8,963 nucleotides of DNA from Bacillota bacterium (GCA_023424865.1 JAFADM010000317.1:1-8963), one strand, 5' to 3'. Shown: positions 1 through 6,595, counted from the first letter of the stretch. The notes: generated by a model from the letters alone, not told the origin. Numbers and translations are program-made.

Positions 1-65
1 TTTTCCTTAAATGCTTGTCCCGTAAGGCTTTCGTCAAAGTGCACAAAAAAATACATTTTGTTGCG

Positions 66-94
66 TTGACACTATATATTGTGTATGGTAATAT
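66..94 (+). promoter_or_regulatory. SigA-type promoter of nrdD
   Basis: The -35 TTGACA (66-71) is a perfect consensus match. It is followed by a 17-bp spacer and the -10 TAATAT (89-94). Transcription would start near 101, leaving an untranslated leader of about 50 nt before the nrdD start at 150. The promoter is overlaid by an NrdR box (69-84), so it should be active by default and repressed when dATP/ATP-loaded NrdR is bound. Bases 1-65 show no gene or recognisable motif. Confidence 0.85.
69..84. promoter_or_regulatory. NrdR box 1
   Basis: The 16-mer acactatatattgtgt agrees at every position with the known NrdR operator consensus acaCwAtATaTwGtgt. It overlaps the last three bases of the -35 and most of the spacer of the nrdD promoter, which fits repression by blocking RNA polymerase. 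NrdR is the nucleotide-sensing repressor of ribonucleotide reductase genes. Its gene is not in this window. Confidence 0.88.
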
Positions 95-99
95 ATTCA

Positions 100-115
100 A
101 AGCGAGATATTGTTT
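100..115. promoter_or_regulatory. NrdR box 2 (weaker half of a tandem pair)
   Basis: The 16-mer aagcgagatattgttt matches the NrdR consensus at 11 of 16 positions. The right half (atattgttt) is well conserved and the left half is poor. It begins exactly 31 bp after box 1, about three helical turns, which is the tandem arrangement typical of NrdR sites. It lies at the predicted transcription start. By itself the match would be unconvincing; the spacing is the main support. Confidence 0.65.
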
Positions 116-149
116 CATCCGCTAAAAGCAAATGAGGGAGGCAATCGTA

Positions 150-2246
150 ATGATTGAGAAGATACGAAAGAGAGACGGTAGTATCGAGAAATTTACTCCT
201 GAAAAAATCGCATCTGCCATATTTAAGGCAGCCGCTGCTTGCGGAGGAAACGACTTTGGTCTGGCACAACAGCTTTGTGACAAAGTAATTGGACTGGCCA
301 ACGGAAAATACAAAGGAAAAATTCCTGAAGTAGAGCAAATTCAGGATCTTGTCGAATATGTGCTTATTGAGGAAGGCCATGCCAAAACGGCCAAGGCCTT
401 CATTCTTTACCGGGAGAAGCGCAAGGGCGCAAGAGAAATAAATGCGCTTATCGGAGCCACAATTAACATGTTTGGTTCTTATCTGGGAGATAAGGACTGG
501 AAGATTCAAGAGAATGCCAATGCCCAAAAAAGCGTTAACGGATTAAATAATTATGTTCGTGAAGCATTTACTAAAAACTACTGGCTTCATGAAATTTATC
601 CTTCGGAAGTCAGAGATGCCCATGAAAGCGGCGAATGCCACATTCATGATCTCGGTTTTTTTGGGGCCTATTGCGCAGGCTGGGATCTAAGGCAGCTTCT
701 GCTGGACGGTTTTGGCGGTGTATCCGGCAAAATGGAGAGCAAGCCGGCTTCCCACTTGAGAAGCTTTCTTGGACAGATTGTCAATTCCACCTTCACAACT
801 CAGGGTGAAACAGCCGGAGCCCAGGCCTGGTCAAGCTTCGATACCTACTGTGCTCCCTTTATCCGTTACGACAGCCTTACCGATACGCAAATCAAGCAAT
901 GCCTTCAGGAATTTGTTTTCAATATCAATGTGCCTACCCGTGTAGGCTTTCAGTGCCCTTTTTCCAATTTGACCTTTGATATCACCGTTCCTAAAACCCT
1001 TAAGGACGAAGCCGTCATAATCGCCGGAAAATACCGGGATGAAAAATACGGAGATTTCCAGGAGGAGATGGATCGCTTCAATCGCGCCTTCTGCCAGGTT
1101 ATGCTGGAGGGGGATGCCAAAGGAAGGGTGTTTACCTTTCCCATTCCCACTTTGAACATTACCAGGGAATTTAACTGGGACAGTCCGGCTGTGGAAGGCT
1201 TTATGGAAATTACCTGCAAATATGGCGTTCCATACTTTGCAAATTACATTAATTCGGATTTATCTCCCGAGGATGCCATATCCATGTGCTGCAGGCTCAG
1301 GCTGGACACAACGGAGCTTCGGAAGCGCGGCGGCGGTCTTTTCGGCAGCAATCCCTTAACCGGATCCATCGGTGTTTTCACAATAAATCTTCCCCGCATC
1401 GGTTATTTGAGTGCCAACCGGGAGGAGTTTTTTGAACGGCTTTATGAAATGGCCAAGATAGGCAAGGTTTCCCTTGAAATAAAGCGGAAAATCATTGAGC
1501 AGCAGTCGGAAAAAAATCTCTATCCCTACTGCACCCATTACCTGCGCCACGTAAAGGAAAGAACCGGGAGCTATTGGTATAACCATTTCAATACCATCGG
1601 CATAGTGGGTATGAATGAGGCCATGCTTAACTTTATGGGCAAGGATTTAACCAGCCAGGAGGGACAGCGTTTTGCCCTTGATATTATGAATGCTCTCAGG
1701 GAGTACATGGTGGAATTTCAGCAAGAAACCGGCCATTTTTATAATCTTGAGGCAACACCGGCCGAAGGCACCTCTTACAGGCTGGCTAATCTGGATAAAA
1801 AGCGTTATCCCGATATCATTACGGCAGGTGAGGAGAACCCGTATTACACCAATTCGTCCCAGTTGCCCGTAGGCTTTACCGACGATATTTTCGAATGCCT
1901 GGATCTTCAGGACGAGCTTCAGTCCCTGTACACAGGGGGCACCGTTCAGCATCTCTATCTGGGAGAGAGCATTCGTGAAACGGTGGTATGCAAGAATCTC
2001 ATCCGCAGGATTTTTGAACGCTATAAAATGCCTTACATCTCCATTACACCCACTTTTTCCATTTGCAACAACCACGGCTATCTCACAGGCGAGCAGTTTA
2101 AATGCCCCGAGTGCGGTGCGCCTACCGAGGTTTGGTCACGGGTTACAGGCTATTTGAGGCCGGTGGCTAATTACAATTTCGGCAAGAAGGAAGAATACTT
2201 CGGCCGCAAAAAATTTGTTTTAAACAACAGGAATTTTACTGCCTGA
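150..2246 (+). CDS. nrdD: Anaerobic (class III) ribonucleoside-triphosphate reductase
   Basis: This glycyl-radical enzyme reduces ribonucleoside triphosphates to deoxy forms under strict anaerobiosis in the cytoplasm. From the start at 150 it has 698 aa, usual for the family. Residues 1-95 are an ATP-cone allosteric domain (KRDGSIEKFTPEKI). The barrel follows, with GGGLFG and TGSIGVFTINLPRIGY after a Cys-Cys pair at 380-381 that is a candidate for the thiyl-radical cysteine, and NLEATPAEGTSYRLAN further on. The C-terminus has a zinc site (CNNH, then CPECG) and the radical motif SRVTGYLRP with the radical Gly near 667. An in-frame ATG at 132 exists, but the Shine-Dalgarno AGGGAGG (135-141) lies inside that extension and is ideally spaced for ATG 150. 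Expression is probably NrdR-controlled. The activase follows downstream. Which reductant it uses (formate or a thioredoxin-like protein) I cannot tell. Confidence 0.97.
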   Translation: MIEKIRKRDGSIEKFTPEKIASAIFKAAAACGGNDFGLAQQLCDKVIGLANGKYKGKIPEVEQIQDLVEYVLIEEGHAKTAKAFILYREKRKGAREINALIGATINMFGSYLGDKDWKIQENANAQKSVNGLNNYVREAFTKNYWLHEIYPSEVRDAHESGECHIHDLGFFGAYCAGWDLRQLLLDGFGGVSGKMESKPASHLRSFLGQIVNSTFTTQGETAGAQAWSSFDTYCAPFIRYDSLTDTQIKQCLQEFVFNINVPTRVGFQCPFSNLTFDITVPKTLKDEAVIIAGKYRDEKYGDFQEEMDRFNRAFCQVMLEGDAKGRVFTFPIPTLNITREFNWDSPAVEGFMEITCKYGVPYFANYINSDLSPEDAISMCCRLRLDTTELRKRGGGLFGSNPLTGSIGVFTINLPRIGYLSANREEFFERLYEMAKIGKVSLEIKRKIIEQQSEKNLYPYCTHYLRHVKERTGSYWYNHFNTIGIVGMNEAMLNFMGKDLTSQEGQRFALDIMNALREYMVEFQQETGHFYNLEATPAEGTSYRLANLDKKRYPDIITAGEENPYYTNSSQLPVGFTDDIFECLDLQDELQSLYTGGTVQHLYLGESIRETVVCKNLIRRIFERYKMPYISITPTFSICNNHGYLTGEQFKCPECGAPTEVWSRVTGYLRPVANYNFGKKEEYFGRKKFVLNNRNFTA

Positions 2247-2377
2247 ACCTTATTTGAGAACCTTAAGCACCCTATGCGCGCAACCCAATTAATGCGAAGC
2301 GCCTATGAAACGATCTGTTTTTTGCTGACGCTTCTTATGTTATAAGGTACTAATGGAATGTGAGAGGCGGAAAAGCT
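2247..2377 (+). other. nrdD-nrdG intergenic spacer
   Basis: This 131-nt spacer has no convincing gene. It holds weak stems only: GAAGCG pairing with CGCTTC across a large loop, and CTTAT-GTT-ATAAG. A small direct repeat, GAACCTTA, occurs at 2245-2252 and 2258-2265. There is no stem with a T-run, so I see nothing that would separate the two genes transcriptionally. Confidence 0.5.
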
Positions 2378-3076
2378 ATGCGAATCGCCGGTATACAAAA
2401 AATGTCCACGGTAGATTATCCGGGCAAGCTGTCTGCTGTGGTTTTTACACAAGGCTGCAACTTTCGGTGCGGGTATTGCCATAACCCCACTTTAATAAAC
2501 GAAGAAACCTCCGAACCCTTAAACTGTGAGGAGATCCTTGCCTTTCTGGAAAAGCGGAAGGGGCTTTTGGATGGCATAGTGGTGTCAGGCGGCGAACCCA
2601 CGCTGCAGGAAGACCTGGAGGTGTTTCTGGGCAGAGTAAGAGAGAAGGGCTTTCTTATTAAGCTGGATACCAACGGGAGCCGTCCTCAGGTTCTTGAAAG
2701 GCTTCTTAAGGAAAAGCTTCTTAATTATGTGGCCATGGATATTAAAGCTCCCTTTATAAAATATGGGCGAATTTGCGGTACTTCCGTTTCACTGGATGCG
2801 CTGAAGCAGAGCATGGTGCTTCTGGAGAAAAGCGGTATTTCCTATGAATACCGCACCACCTATGCACCTCAGCTTTCAGAGGAGGATCTGGTGGAAATAG
2901 CTGAAAATTTGGAATCTTCTACCCCTTACGTACTTCAGCAATACCGTCGGACAGGCACGGAAGCTTCCGGAGGAGGAGGGCCTTCCGAGAAACGCAGCAT
3001 CGCTGTCTTTCTTAAGTCAGGTGCTGCCAAAAGGCTGGGGGCTTTACAAGTTCGAGGGGAATTTGTTATGATATAA
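2378..3076 (+). CDS. nrdG: Radical-SAM activating enzyme of anaerobic ribonucleotide reductase
   Basis: It generates the glycyl radical on NrdD by cleaving S-adenosylmethionine at a 4Fe-4S cluster. The cluster motif C-x3-C-x2-C is seen as CNFRCGYCHNP (Cys 27, 31, 34). VSGGEPT near residues 69-75 is the SAM-binding GGE motif, and MDIKAP lies mid-protein. The length of 232 aa and the opening MRIAGIQKMSTVDYPGKLS fit the longer NrdG type seen in clostridia rather than the short E. coli NrdG. A GTG at 2360 would add six residues, but AGAGGCGG (2363-2370) lies between and serves ATG 2378. It sits 131 bp after nrdD, with no U-tailed terminator between, so co-transcription from the NrdR-controlled promoter is likely. 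The last 30 residues are the least conserved-looking part. Confidence 0.93.
   Translation: MRIAGIQKMSTVDYPGKLSAVVFTQGCNFRCGYCHNPTLINEETSEPLNCEEILAFLEKRKGLLDGIVVSGGEPTLQEDLEVFLGRVREKGFLIKLDTNGSRPQVLERLLKEKLLNYVAMDIKAPFIKYGRICGTSVSLDALKQSMVLLEKSGISYEYRTTYAPQLSEEDLVEIAENLESSTPYVLQQYRRTGTEASGGGGPSEKRSIAVFLKSGAAKRLGALQVRGEFVMI
3043..3072 (+). promoter_or_regulatory. Candidate SigA promoter for the mlpA leader
   Basis: TTTACA (3043-3048) and TATGAT (3067-3072) are separated by 18 bp, and each differs from consensus at one position. They lie in the last codons of the nrdG gene. The start would fall near 3080, giving a leader of roughly 210 nt before the mlpA start. This is inferred from sequence match only. 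Confidence 0.5.
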
Positions 3077-3109
3077 AATAGAGCATAAAAAGAATAACGA
3101 ATTTTGTTG

Positions 3110-3288
3110 AACGACGGGTTTACCCGTCGTTACTTGTCATCATTTGGTTGGCAGCCATTTGCATAAAGCAAATGGGGCTAAAAGAGAGGGGTGCGCTGCC
3201 CCGAACTTTTGTTTTAACTTGTGGCAGGCAGGCCGGAAGTCCCAGTGTCTTCCGAACCGCAAGGCCGGGAAAGGAATGGACCTTTTTA
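3110..3288 (+). ncRNA. Candidate structured RNA leader upstream of mlpA
   Basis: The stretch is dense in stems. H1 is AACGACGGGT pairing with ACCCGTCGTT (3110-3119/3122-3131). H2 is CATTTGC pairing with GCAAATG (3156-3162/3168-3174), with AGCC/GGCT outside it as an alternative extension. H3 is GGGG/CCCC (3188-3191/3199-3202), enclosed across a symmetric AGA/GAA loop by AAAAG/CTTTT (3180-3184/3206-3210). H4 is CGGAAG/CTTCCG (3234-3239/3249-3254). Finally AAAGG (3270-3274) pairs with CCTTT (3281-3285) just before the TTG start and hides the GGA-type ribosome binding site. Two GGCAG copies (3150-3154, 3223-3227) could compete for CTGCC at 3196-3200. H1 has no U-tail, so it is not a standard terminator. 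I do not recognise a known riboswitch consensus. It may be a cis-regulatory leader or an independent small RNA. Confidence 0.5.
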
Positions 3289-4545
3289 TTGAATAAAGAG
3301 ATCGTGCTGGATAATCATCTGACGGTCGTTTATGAGCAACTGCCCCATTTGAATTCGGTAGCGTTTGGGGTATGGATAGGGGCCGGATCCCGAAATGAGG
3401 ACGCCGGAAACAACGGAATATCTCATTTCATCGAACACATGGTGTTTAAAGGAACTCAAAAGCGCTCCGCAAGGGATATTGCCTGCGAGGCAGATCAAAT
3501 AGGCGGACAAATCAACGCATTTACCGGAAAAGATTGTACCTGCTATTACATAAAAACTCTTGAAAAAGATATGGAAACCGCACTGGATATTCTATCGGAC
3601 ATGCTCTTTCACTCTACCTTTGAAGAACGGAATATTGAAACGGAAAGAAGGGTGGTTCTGGAAGAAATCAGTATGTACGAGGATGATCCTGAGGAAATGG
3701 TTCATGATCTTCTCACAGAAAGCATCTACAGGGAAGGTCCTCTTGGTATGCCCATTCTTGGGACACCCCAATCCCTGGAGGGACTGAATAAAAAGCTTAT
3801 TACTGAATACATGGATGCCTACTACACACCTGACAACGCAGTGATATCCGTTGTGGGAAACTTTGATGAAGAACGGCTGAAGGTACTCCTTAACAAGTAT
3901 TTCGGTTCATGGAAGCCTGTTGGAAGCTGTCCGCTGGTAGCATCGCCCTCTCTTTTCCTGCCGGGCTATTATCCTAAGTACAAGGAAACAGAGCAAACCC
4001 ATATTTGCCTTGGTTTTAGAGGGCTTACCATGGGAGATGAGAATATTTACCCCATGATGGTGTTAAATGGCATTCTGGGCGGCGGCATGAGCTCCAGGCT
4101 CTTTCAAAATATCCGGGAAGAAAAGGGACTGGCTTACTCCATTTATTCGGTTCCCACATCCTTTCGGGATGTAGGGCTTTTCTCCATCTATGCCGCATCA
4201 GGTCCTGAGCTAACTGAGGAAGTGATTGGGCTGATAGGGGATGAGATCCATGGCCTTTTAAGGGGCGGGGTTAGCTCACTGGAGGTTGAGAGAAGCAAAA
4301 AGCAGCTCCAGGGAAACTTTCTTCTGGGCCTGGACAGTACCTCGGGCCGCATGTCCTCTCTGGGAAAATCGCAGATAATCACAGGAAGAGTTCGTTCCCA
4401 CGACGAGATTTTAAAGCTGATTGACGATGTTACCCCTGATAAAATTATGGAAGTGGCCCGCATTTTATTTGAAGGCAAATACATGGCAGCTGCGCTTATC
4501 GGTGATGCCAAGGTGGATGCCTCTCTTCTTGACAGCCTGAGATAA
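3289..4545 (+). CDS. mlpA: M16 family zinc metallopeptidase (MlpA/YmxG type)
   Basis: A processing-peptidase-like zinc protease, probably cytoplasmic since no signal peptide is seen. The inverted zinc motif HFIEH (His46, Glu49, His50) is followed 76 residues later by Glu126 in VVLEEISMYEDDPE, matching the mitochondrial processing peptidase spacing. The C-terminal half carries GGGMSSRLFQNIREEKGLAY, with the Arg and Tyr typical of the family. From TTG 3289 the length is 418 aa, close to B. subtilis MlpA (about 409), and the start reads MNKEIVLDNHLTVVYE, as relatives begin. The frame stays open to a TTG at 3148, but those 47 residues do not resemble the family and their DNA folds as RNA. A peptidase of this type next to dpaAB is a known Firmicutes arrangement. 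The physiological substrate is unclear; B. subtilis mlpA has been linked to extracellular protease expression. Confidence 0.9.
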   Translation: MNKEIVLDNHLTVVYEQLPHLNSVAFGVWIGAGSRNEDAGNNGISHFIEHMVFKGTQKRSARDIACEADQIGGQINAFTGKDCTCYYIKTLEKDMETALDILSDMLFHSTFEERNIETERRVVLEEISMYEDDPEEMVHDLLTESIYREGPLGMPILGTPQSLEGLNKKLITEYMDAYYTPDNAVISVVGNFDEERLKVLLNKYFGSWKPVGSCPLVASPSLFLPGYYPKYKETEQTHICLGFRGLTMGDENIYPMMVLNGILGGGMSSRLFQNIREEKGLAYSIYSVPTSFRDVGLFSIYAASGPELTEEVIGLIGDEIHGLLRGGVSSLEVERSKKQLQGNFLLGLDSTSGRMSSLGKSQIITGRVRSHDEILKLIDDVTPDKIMEVARILFEGKYMAAALIGDAKVDASLLDSLR

Positions 4546-4574
4546 GGCTTCAAAAAAATAAAGTTGTGAAACGT

Positions 4575-4603
4575 AAAGCCGGAGTGAAAACTCCGGCTTT
4601 TTT
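4575..4603 (+). terminator. Rho-independent terminator after mlpA
   Basis: Perfect stem GCCGGAGT (4578-4585) pairs with ACTCCGGC (4590-4597) around a GAAA tetraloop. Flanking AAA/TTT pairs extend it, and a run of six T follows (4598-4603). It lies 30 bp after the mlpA stop, so dpaAB must have its own promoter. Confidence 0.95.
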
Positions 4604-4641
4604 AGATAGTCGTTGAGCACTCTGGATCCTGTAGGACTCTC

Positions 4642-4669
4642 ACAACCCATCCCTGCTCTTCATAAAATA
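4642..4669 (+). promoter_or_regulatory. SigK-type promoter of dpaAB
   Basis: CATAAAATA (4661-4669) fully matches the SigK -10 consensus CATAnnnTA. An AC (4642-4643, within CACAACC) lies 17 bp upstream, as in the SigK -35. In B. subtilis the orthologous spoVF operon is transcribed by SigK in the mother cell late in sporulation. The start would be near 4676, giving a leader of about 140 nt before dpaA. It lies between the mlpA terminator and dpaA, exactly where a new promoter is needed. Confidence 0.75.
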
Positions 4670-4814
4670 GAGTATGATTTCACTGCGGAAACTTAAAAGT
4701 ATCGGATTTTCTGTACGACAACACTTTGTCCGGTGTTTCTTATGGGAAATCCGTGATTTTCATATGAGCTTCCGATGTGCTGCCAATATTGATTTTTCTG
4801 GGGAGGTTGGTGTG

Positions 4815-5690
4815 GTGTACAGGAGAAAATTTGCAATTGTCGGCGGCGATATGCGTAATGTCTATCTGGCTGAGCTTTTGAAAAAGGATTATCAATATGT
4901 TGAAATATATGGTTTCGAAAAAAGCGGAAAGCCGTGGGCTATGAAGAATTCACCGTTGGAGTTTGTGCTGGAGGGAGCCCGTGTGGTGGTTGGGGGCATA
5001 CCGTTTGTCACCGACAACGGAGCGGTTTCCATGCCTCTTTCAAAGGATAAGCTTTCGGTGGATGAACTCGTTGAAAAAGTGCCGGAGGGTACGCTTTTTA
5101 TTGCGGGGCGTATATCCAAGGAGCTGCAGGCAAGGTTCTCCGAAAAAAAGGTTAAATGTATCGATATTGTCGAAAGAGAAGAGCTGGCGGTTTTAAATGC
5201 TGTGCCCTCGGCAGAGGGTGCGGTCCATGTGCTTTTACAGGAGCTTCCCATTACGCTCCAGGGCAGCCGTATACTCATTGTCGGCTATGGCCGGATCGGA
5301 AAGATCCTGTCAAAAATGCTCATGGGCTTTGGTGCAGAGGTTTGGGCAGCAGCAAGAAAGTACTCGGATTTGGCCTGGATAGAGGCGCAAGGGTTAAAAC
5401 CCGTACCGCTTCATCAGCTGGCCAGATATGTTTCCGATATGGATGCCATTGTGAACACAGTACCTGCAATGGTCATAACAAGGGATATTCTGGAGAAGGT
5501 ACGCTCCGATTGCTTTTTGCTGGATCTGGCATCAATTCCCGGAGGCATTGATTTCAAAAGTGCGGAGGTTTTTGGTTTTAAAACCGTCTGGGCCCTTGGG
5601 CTGCCCGGAAAAATTGCACCGCTGTCCGCAGGCGATATTATCCGGCGTACCATTTACAATATTATAGAGGAAGAGGGGGGAAGCTTGTAA
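4815..5690 (+). CDS. dpaA: Dipicolinate synthase subunit A
   Basis: With DpaB it converts the lysine-pathway intermediate dihydrodipicolinate into dipicolinic acid in the mother cell, for uptake into the spore core and heat resistance. The 291 aa compare with about 297 in B. subtilis. The N-terminus has FAIVGGDMRN. A Rossmann nucleotide-binding motif GYGRIG lies at 157-162. The C-terminal LDLASIPGGIDF and ALGLPGKIAPLSAG closely match B. subtilis SpoVFA. I chose GTG 4815, 8 nt after the strong GGGGAGG (4800-4806); GTG 4812 is also possible. The frame runs back to an ATG at 4674, but that codon abuts the SigK -10 and the added 47 residues resemble nothing in the family. The stop overlaps the dpaB start by one base, implying translational coupling. 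Confidence 0.95.
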   Translation: MYRRKFAIVGGDMRNVYLAELLKKDYQYVEIYGFEKSGKPWAMKNSPLEFVLEGARVVVGGIPFVTDNGAVSMPLSKDKLSVDELVEKVPEGTLFIAGRISKELQARFSEKKVKCIDIVEREELAVLNAVPSAEGAVHVLLQELPITLQGSRILIVGYGRIGKILSKMLMGFGAEVWAAARKYSDLAWIEAQGLKPVPLHQLARYVSDMDAIVNTVPAMVITRDILEKVRSDCFLLDLASIPGGIDFKSAEVFGFKTVWALGLPGKIAPLSAGDIIRRTIYNIIEEEGGSL

Positions 5691-6268
5691 TGGAGGTAGT
5701 AGGAAAGAAAATCGGATTTGCGTTTACCGGTTCATTTTGCACGCTTCAGGAGGTTATTATAGAGCTTGAACGACTGGTTTTTCTGGGAGCCGATGTCCAG
5801 CCCATCCTTTCGGAGGTGGTCGGAAGCTTTAATACCCGTTTCGGCAGGGCGGATGATTTCAGAAACCGTATAGAGATTATAACAGGCAAAAAGTGCATTG
5901 AAAGCATTGTGGAAGCCGAACCTATTGGACCCAAGGGAGTTTTGGATTTACTGGTCATTGCCCCTTGTACCGGCAATACCACTGGTAAGCTGGCTAATGG
6001 CATAACGGACTCCACCGTCACCATGGCAGCTAAATCCCAGCTTAGAAATCAAAAGCCCGTTGTCATGGCCATAGCCACCAATGATGGCCTCTCCGGCAGT
6101 GCTAAAAACATCGGATTATTGATGAATACCCGTAATGTATACTTTGTACCCTATGGACAGGATGACCCTGAAAAGAAGCCTTCGTCCCTTATAGCCCGTT
6201 TCGGCCTTATCATTCCCACGATACAAGCGGCCTTAGACGGAAAACAGCTTCAACCACTCCTGGTATAA
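5690..6268 (+). CDS. dpaB: Dipicolinate synthase subunit B (flavoprotein family)
   Basis: Second subunit of dipicolinate synthase, of the flavoprotein/decarboxylase-like fold. It has 192 aa, against about 200 in B. subtilis. GFAFTGSFCT near 9-18 is the phosphate-binding opening. NTRFG, AEPIGPKG, APCTGNTTGKLANGITDS (from residue 91) and the C-terminal VPYGQDDPEKKPSS line up well with B. subtilis SpoVFB. ATG 5690 overlaps the dpaA stop (TAATG), and GAGGGGGGA just upstream is its ribosome binding site. It closes the operon: a terminator follows 30 bp later, and no asd, dapG or dapA gene is adjacent, unlike in Bacillus. Confidence 0.95.
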   Translation: MEVVGKKIGFAFTGSFCTLQEVIIELERLVFLGADVQPILSEVVGSFNTRFGRADDFRNRIEIITGKKCIESIVEAEPIGPKGVLDLLVIAPCTGNTTGKLANGITDSTVTMAAKSQLRNQKPVVMAIATNDGLSGSAKNIGLLMNTRNVYFVPYGQDDPEKKPSSLIARFGLIIPTIQAALDGKQLQPLLV

Positions 6269-6298
6269 TTGATAGACTGTCTAAGACCGATTTATGTT

Positions 6299-6333
6299 AA
6301 AAGAGCGCCTGGCTTAAGCCTGAGCGCTCTTTT
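6299..6333. terminator. Bidirectional terminator between dpaB and the small minus-strand gene
   Basis: AAAAGAGCGC (6299-6308) pairs with GCGCTCTTTT (6324-6333). The self-complementary GGCTTAAGCC (6311-6320) inside can form an upper stem. The A-run on one side and T-run on the other make it usable in both directions. It is 30 bp after dpaB and about 40 bp past the stop of the minus-strand small gene. Confidence 0.88.
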
Positions 6334-6371
6334 ATCGTGTTCGTGCCAAGGTGTGCATCCATCCTTATGGG

Positions 6372-6503
6372 TTACTCCATTCCGGGAACCTTCGGGTTCT
6401 TGCTGTTGGGCACCTGGTTCTGACGCTTCTCGTTTTCACCGTTTTTGGTCTGGTTAGGTGCAACAGATGGAGAAGCGGATTTTTCATGCTTTCCTTTTTC
6501 CAT
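6372..6503 (-). CDS. Small hydrophilic spore-protein-like peptide (43 aa)
   Basis: A short minus-strand frame starts with ATG at 6503 and ends with TAA at 6372-6374. Its ribosome binding site GGAGGG (6515-6510) is separated from the ATG by six bases (ATTAAA), a near-ideal signal. The peptide begins MEKGKHEKSASPSV and ends NPKVPGME. It is rich in Lys, Glu, Asn, Gln, Ser and Pro and has no Cys, Trp, Tyr, Phe, Leu or Ile. I recognise no family. The composition recalls minor small acid-soluble spore proteins of Bacillus such as SspP, and a location between dpaB and candidate sporulation promoters agrees. Its transcript would end at the terminator shared with dpaB. A longer overlapping minus-strand frame (6365-6643) lacks this ribosome binding site. 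Coding status is well supported; the spore role is inference. Confidence 0.72.
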   Translation of the reverse strand: MEKGKHEKSASPSVAPNQTKNGENEKRQNQVPNSKNPKVPGME

Positions 6504-6534
6504 TTTAATCCCTCCATTTCCGATGAGCTGAAGT

Positions 6535-6554
6535 TTTTACAGATAACTGTAAAA
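6535..6554. repeat. Perfect inverted repeat in the leader of the 43-aa gene
   Basis: TTTTACAG (6535-6542) and CTGTAAAA (6547-6554) flank a 4-nt loop ATAA. It lies 20-40 nt upstream of the minus-strand ribosome binding site, so it could be a 5' stabilising hairpin in that mRNA or an operator. The T-run side is too weakly GC-paired for a good terminator. Confidence 0.5.
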
Positions 6555-6564
6555 TCATCATTCC

Positions 6565-6595
6565 TATTATTGGTTATAAAAAGGCCGTTTATCCA
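6565..6595 (-). promoter_or_regulatory. Candidate SigG-like promoter for the 43-aa gene
   Basis: Reading the minus strand, TGGATA (6595-6590) resembles the forespore SigG -35 TGnATA. AATAATA (6571-6565) differs by one base from the -10 CATnnTA, and the spacer is 18 bp. The start would be near 6558, right at the inverted repeat, with a leader of about 55 nt. This is a weak motif match in AT-rich DNA. Confidence 0.35.

Noticed and set aside
132..149. Earlier in-frame ATG for nrdD
   Set aside because: The six extra codons contain the Shine-Dalgarno AGGGAGG that serves ATG 150, and the family begins at MIEKIRKRDG.
1647..2075. 142-aa minus-strand frame inside nrdD, and similar antisense frames (72-527, 950-1219, 1356-1586)
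   Set aside because: All lie opposite strongly conserved nrdD coding sequence and resemble no family; they are shadows of its codon pattern.
2245..2265. Direct repeat GAACCTTA twice
   Set aside because: Two 8-bp copies only; no further units or associated palindrome, so probably chance.
3110..3131. 10-bp stem after nrdG as an intrinsic terminator
   Set aside because: The stem is perfect but is followed by ACTTGTCATC, with no T-run. It fits better as the first stem of a structured leader.
4760..4768. CATATGAGC as a second SigK -10 closer to dpaA
   Set aside because: It lacks the TA at the end of CATAnnnTA; the 4661 box is a full match with a correct -35.
4674..4811. Long N-terminal extension of dpaA from ATG 4674
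   Set aside because: That ATG lies just after the SigK -10, has no ribosome binding site, and the extra residues have no counterpart in DpaA. GTG 4815 has GGGGAGG at good distance.
5156..5551. 131-aa plus-strand frame inside dpaA
   Set aside because: It is out of frame with a clear DpaA reading that contains the Rossmann motif, and its own sequence is biased and unrecognisable.
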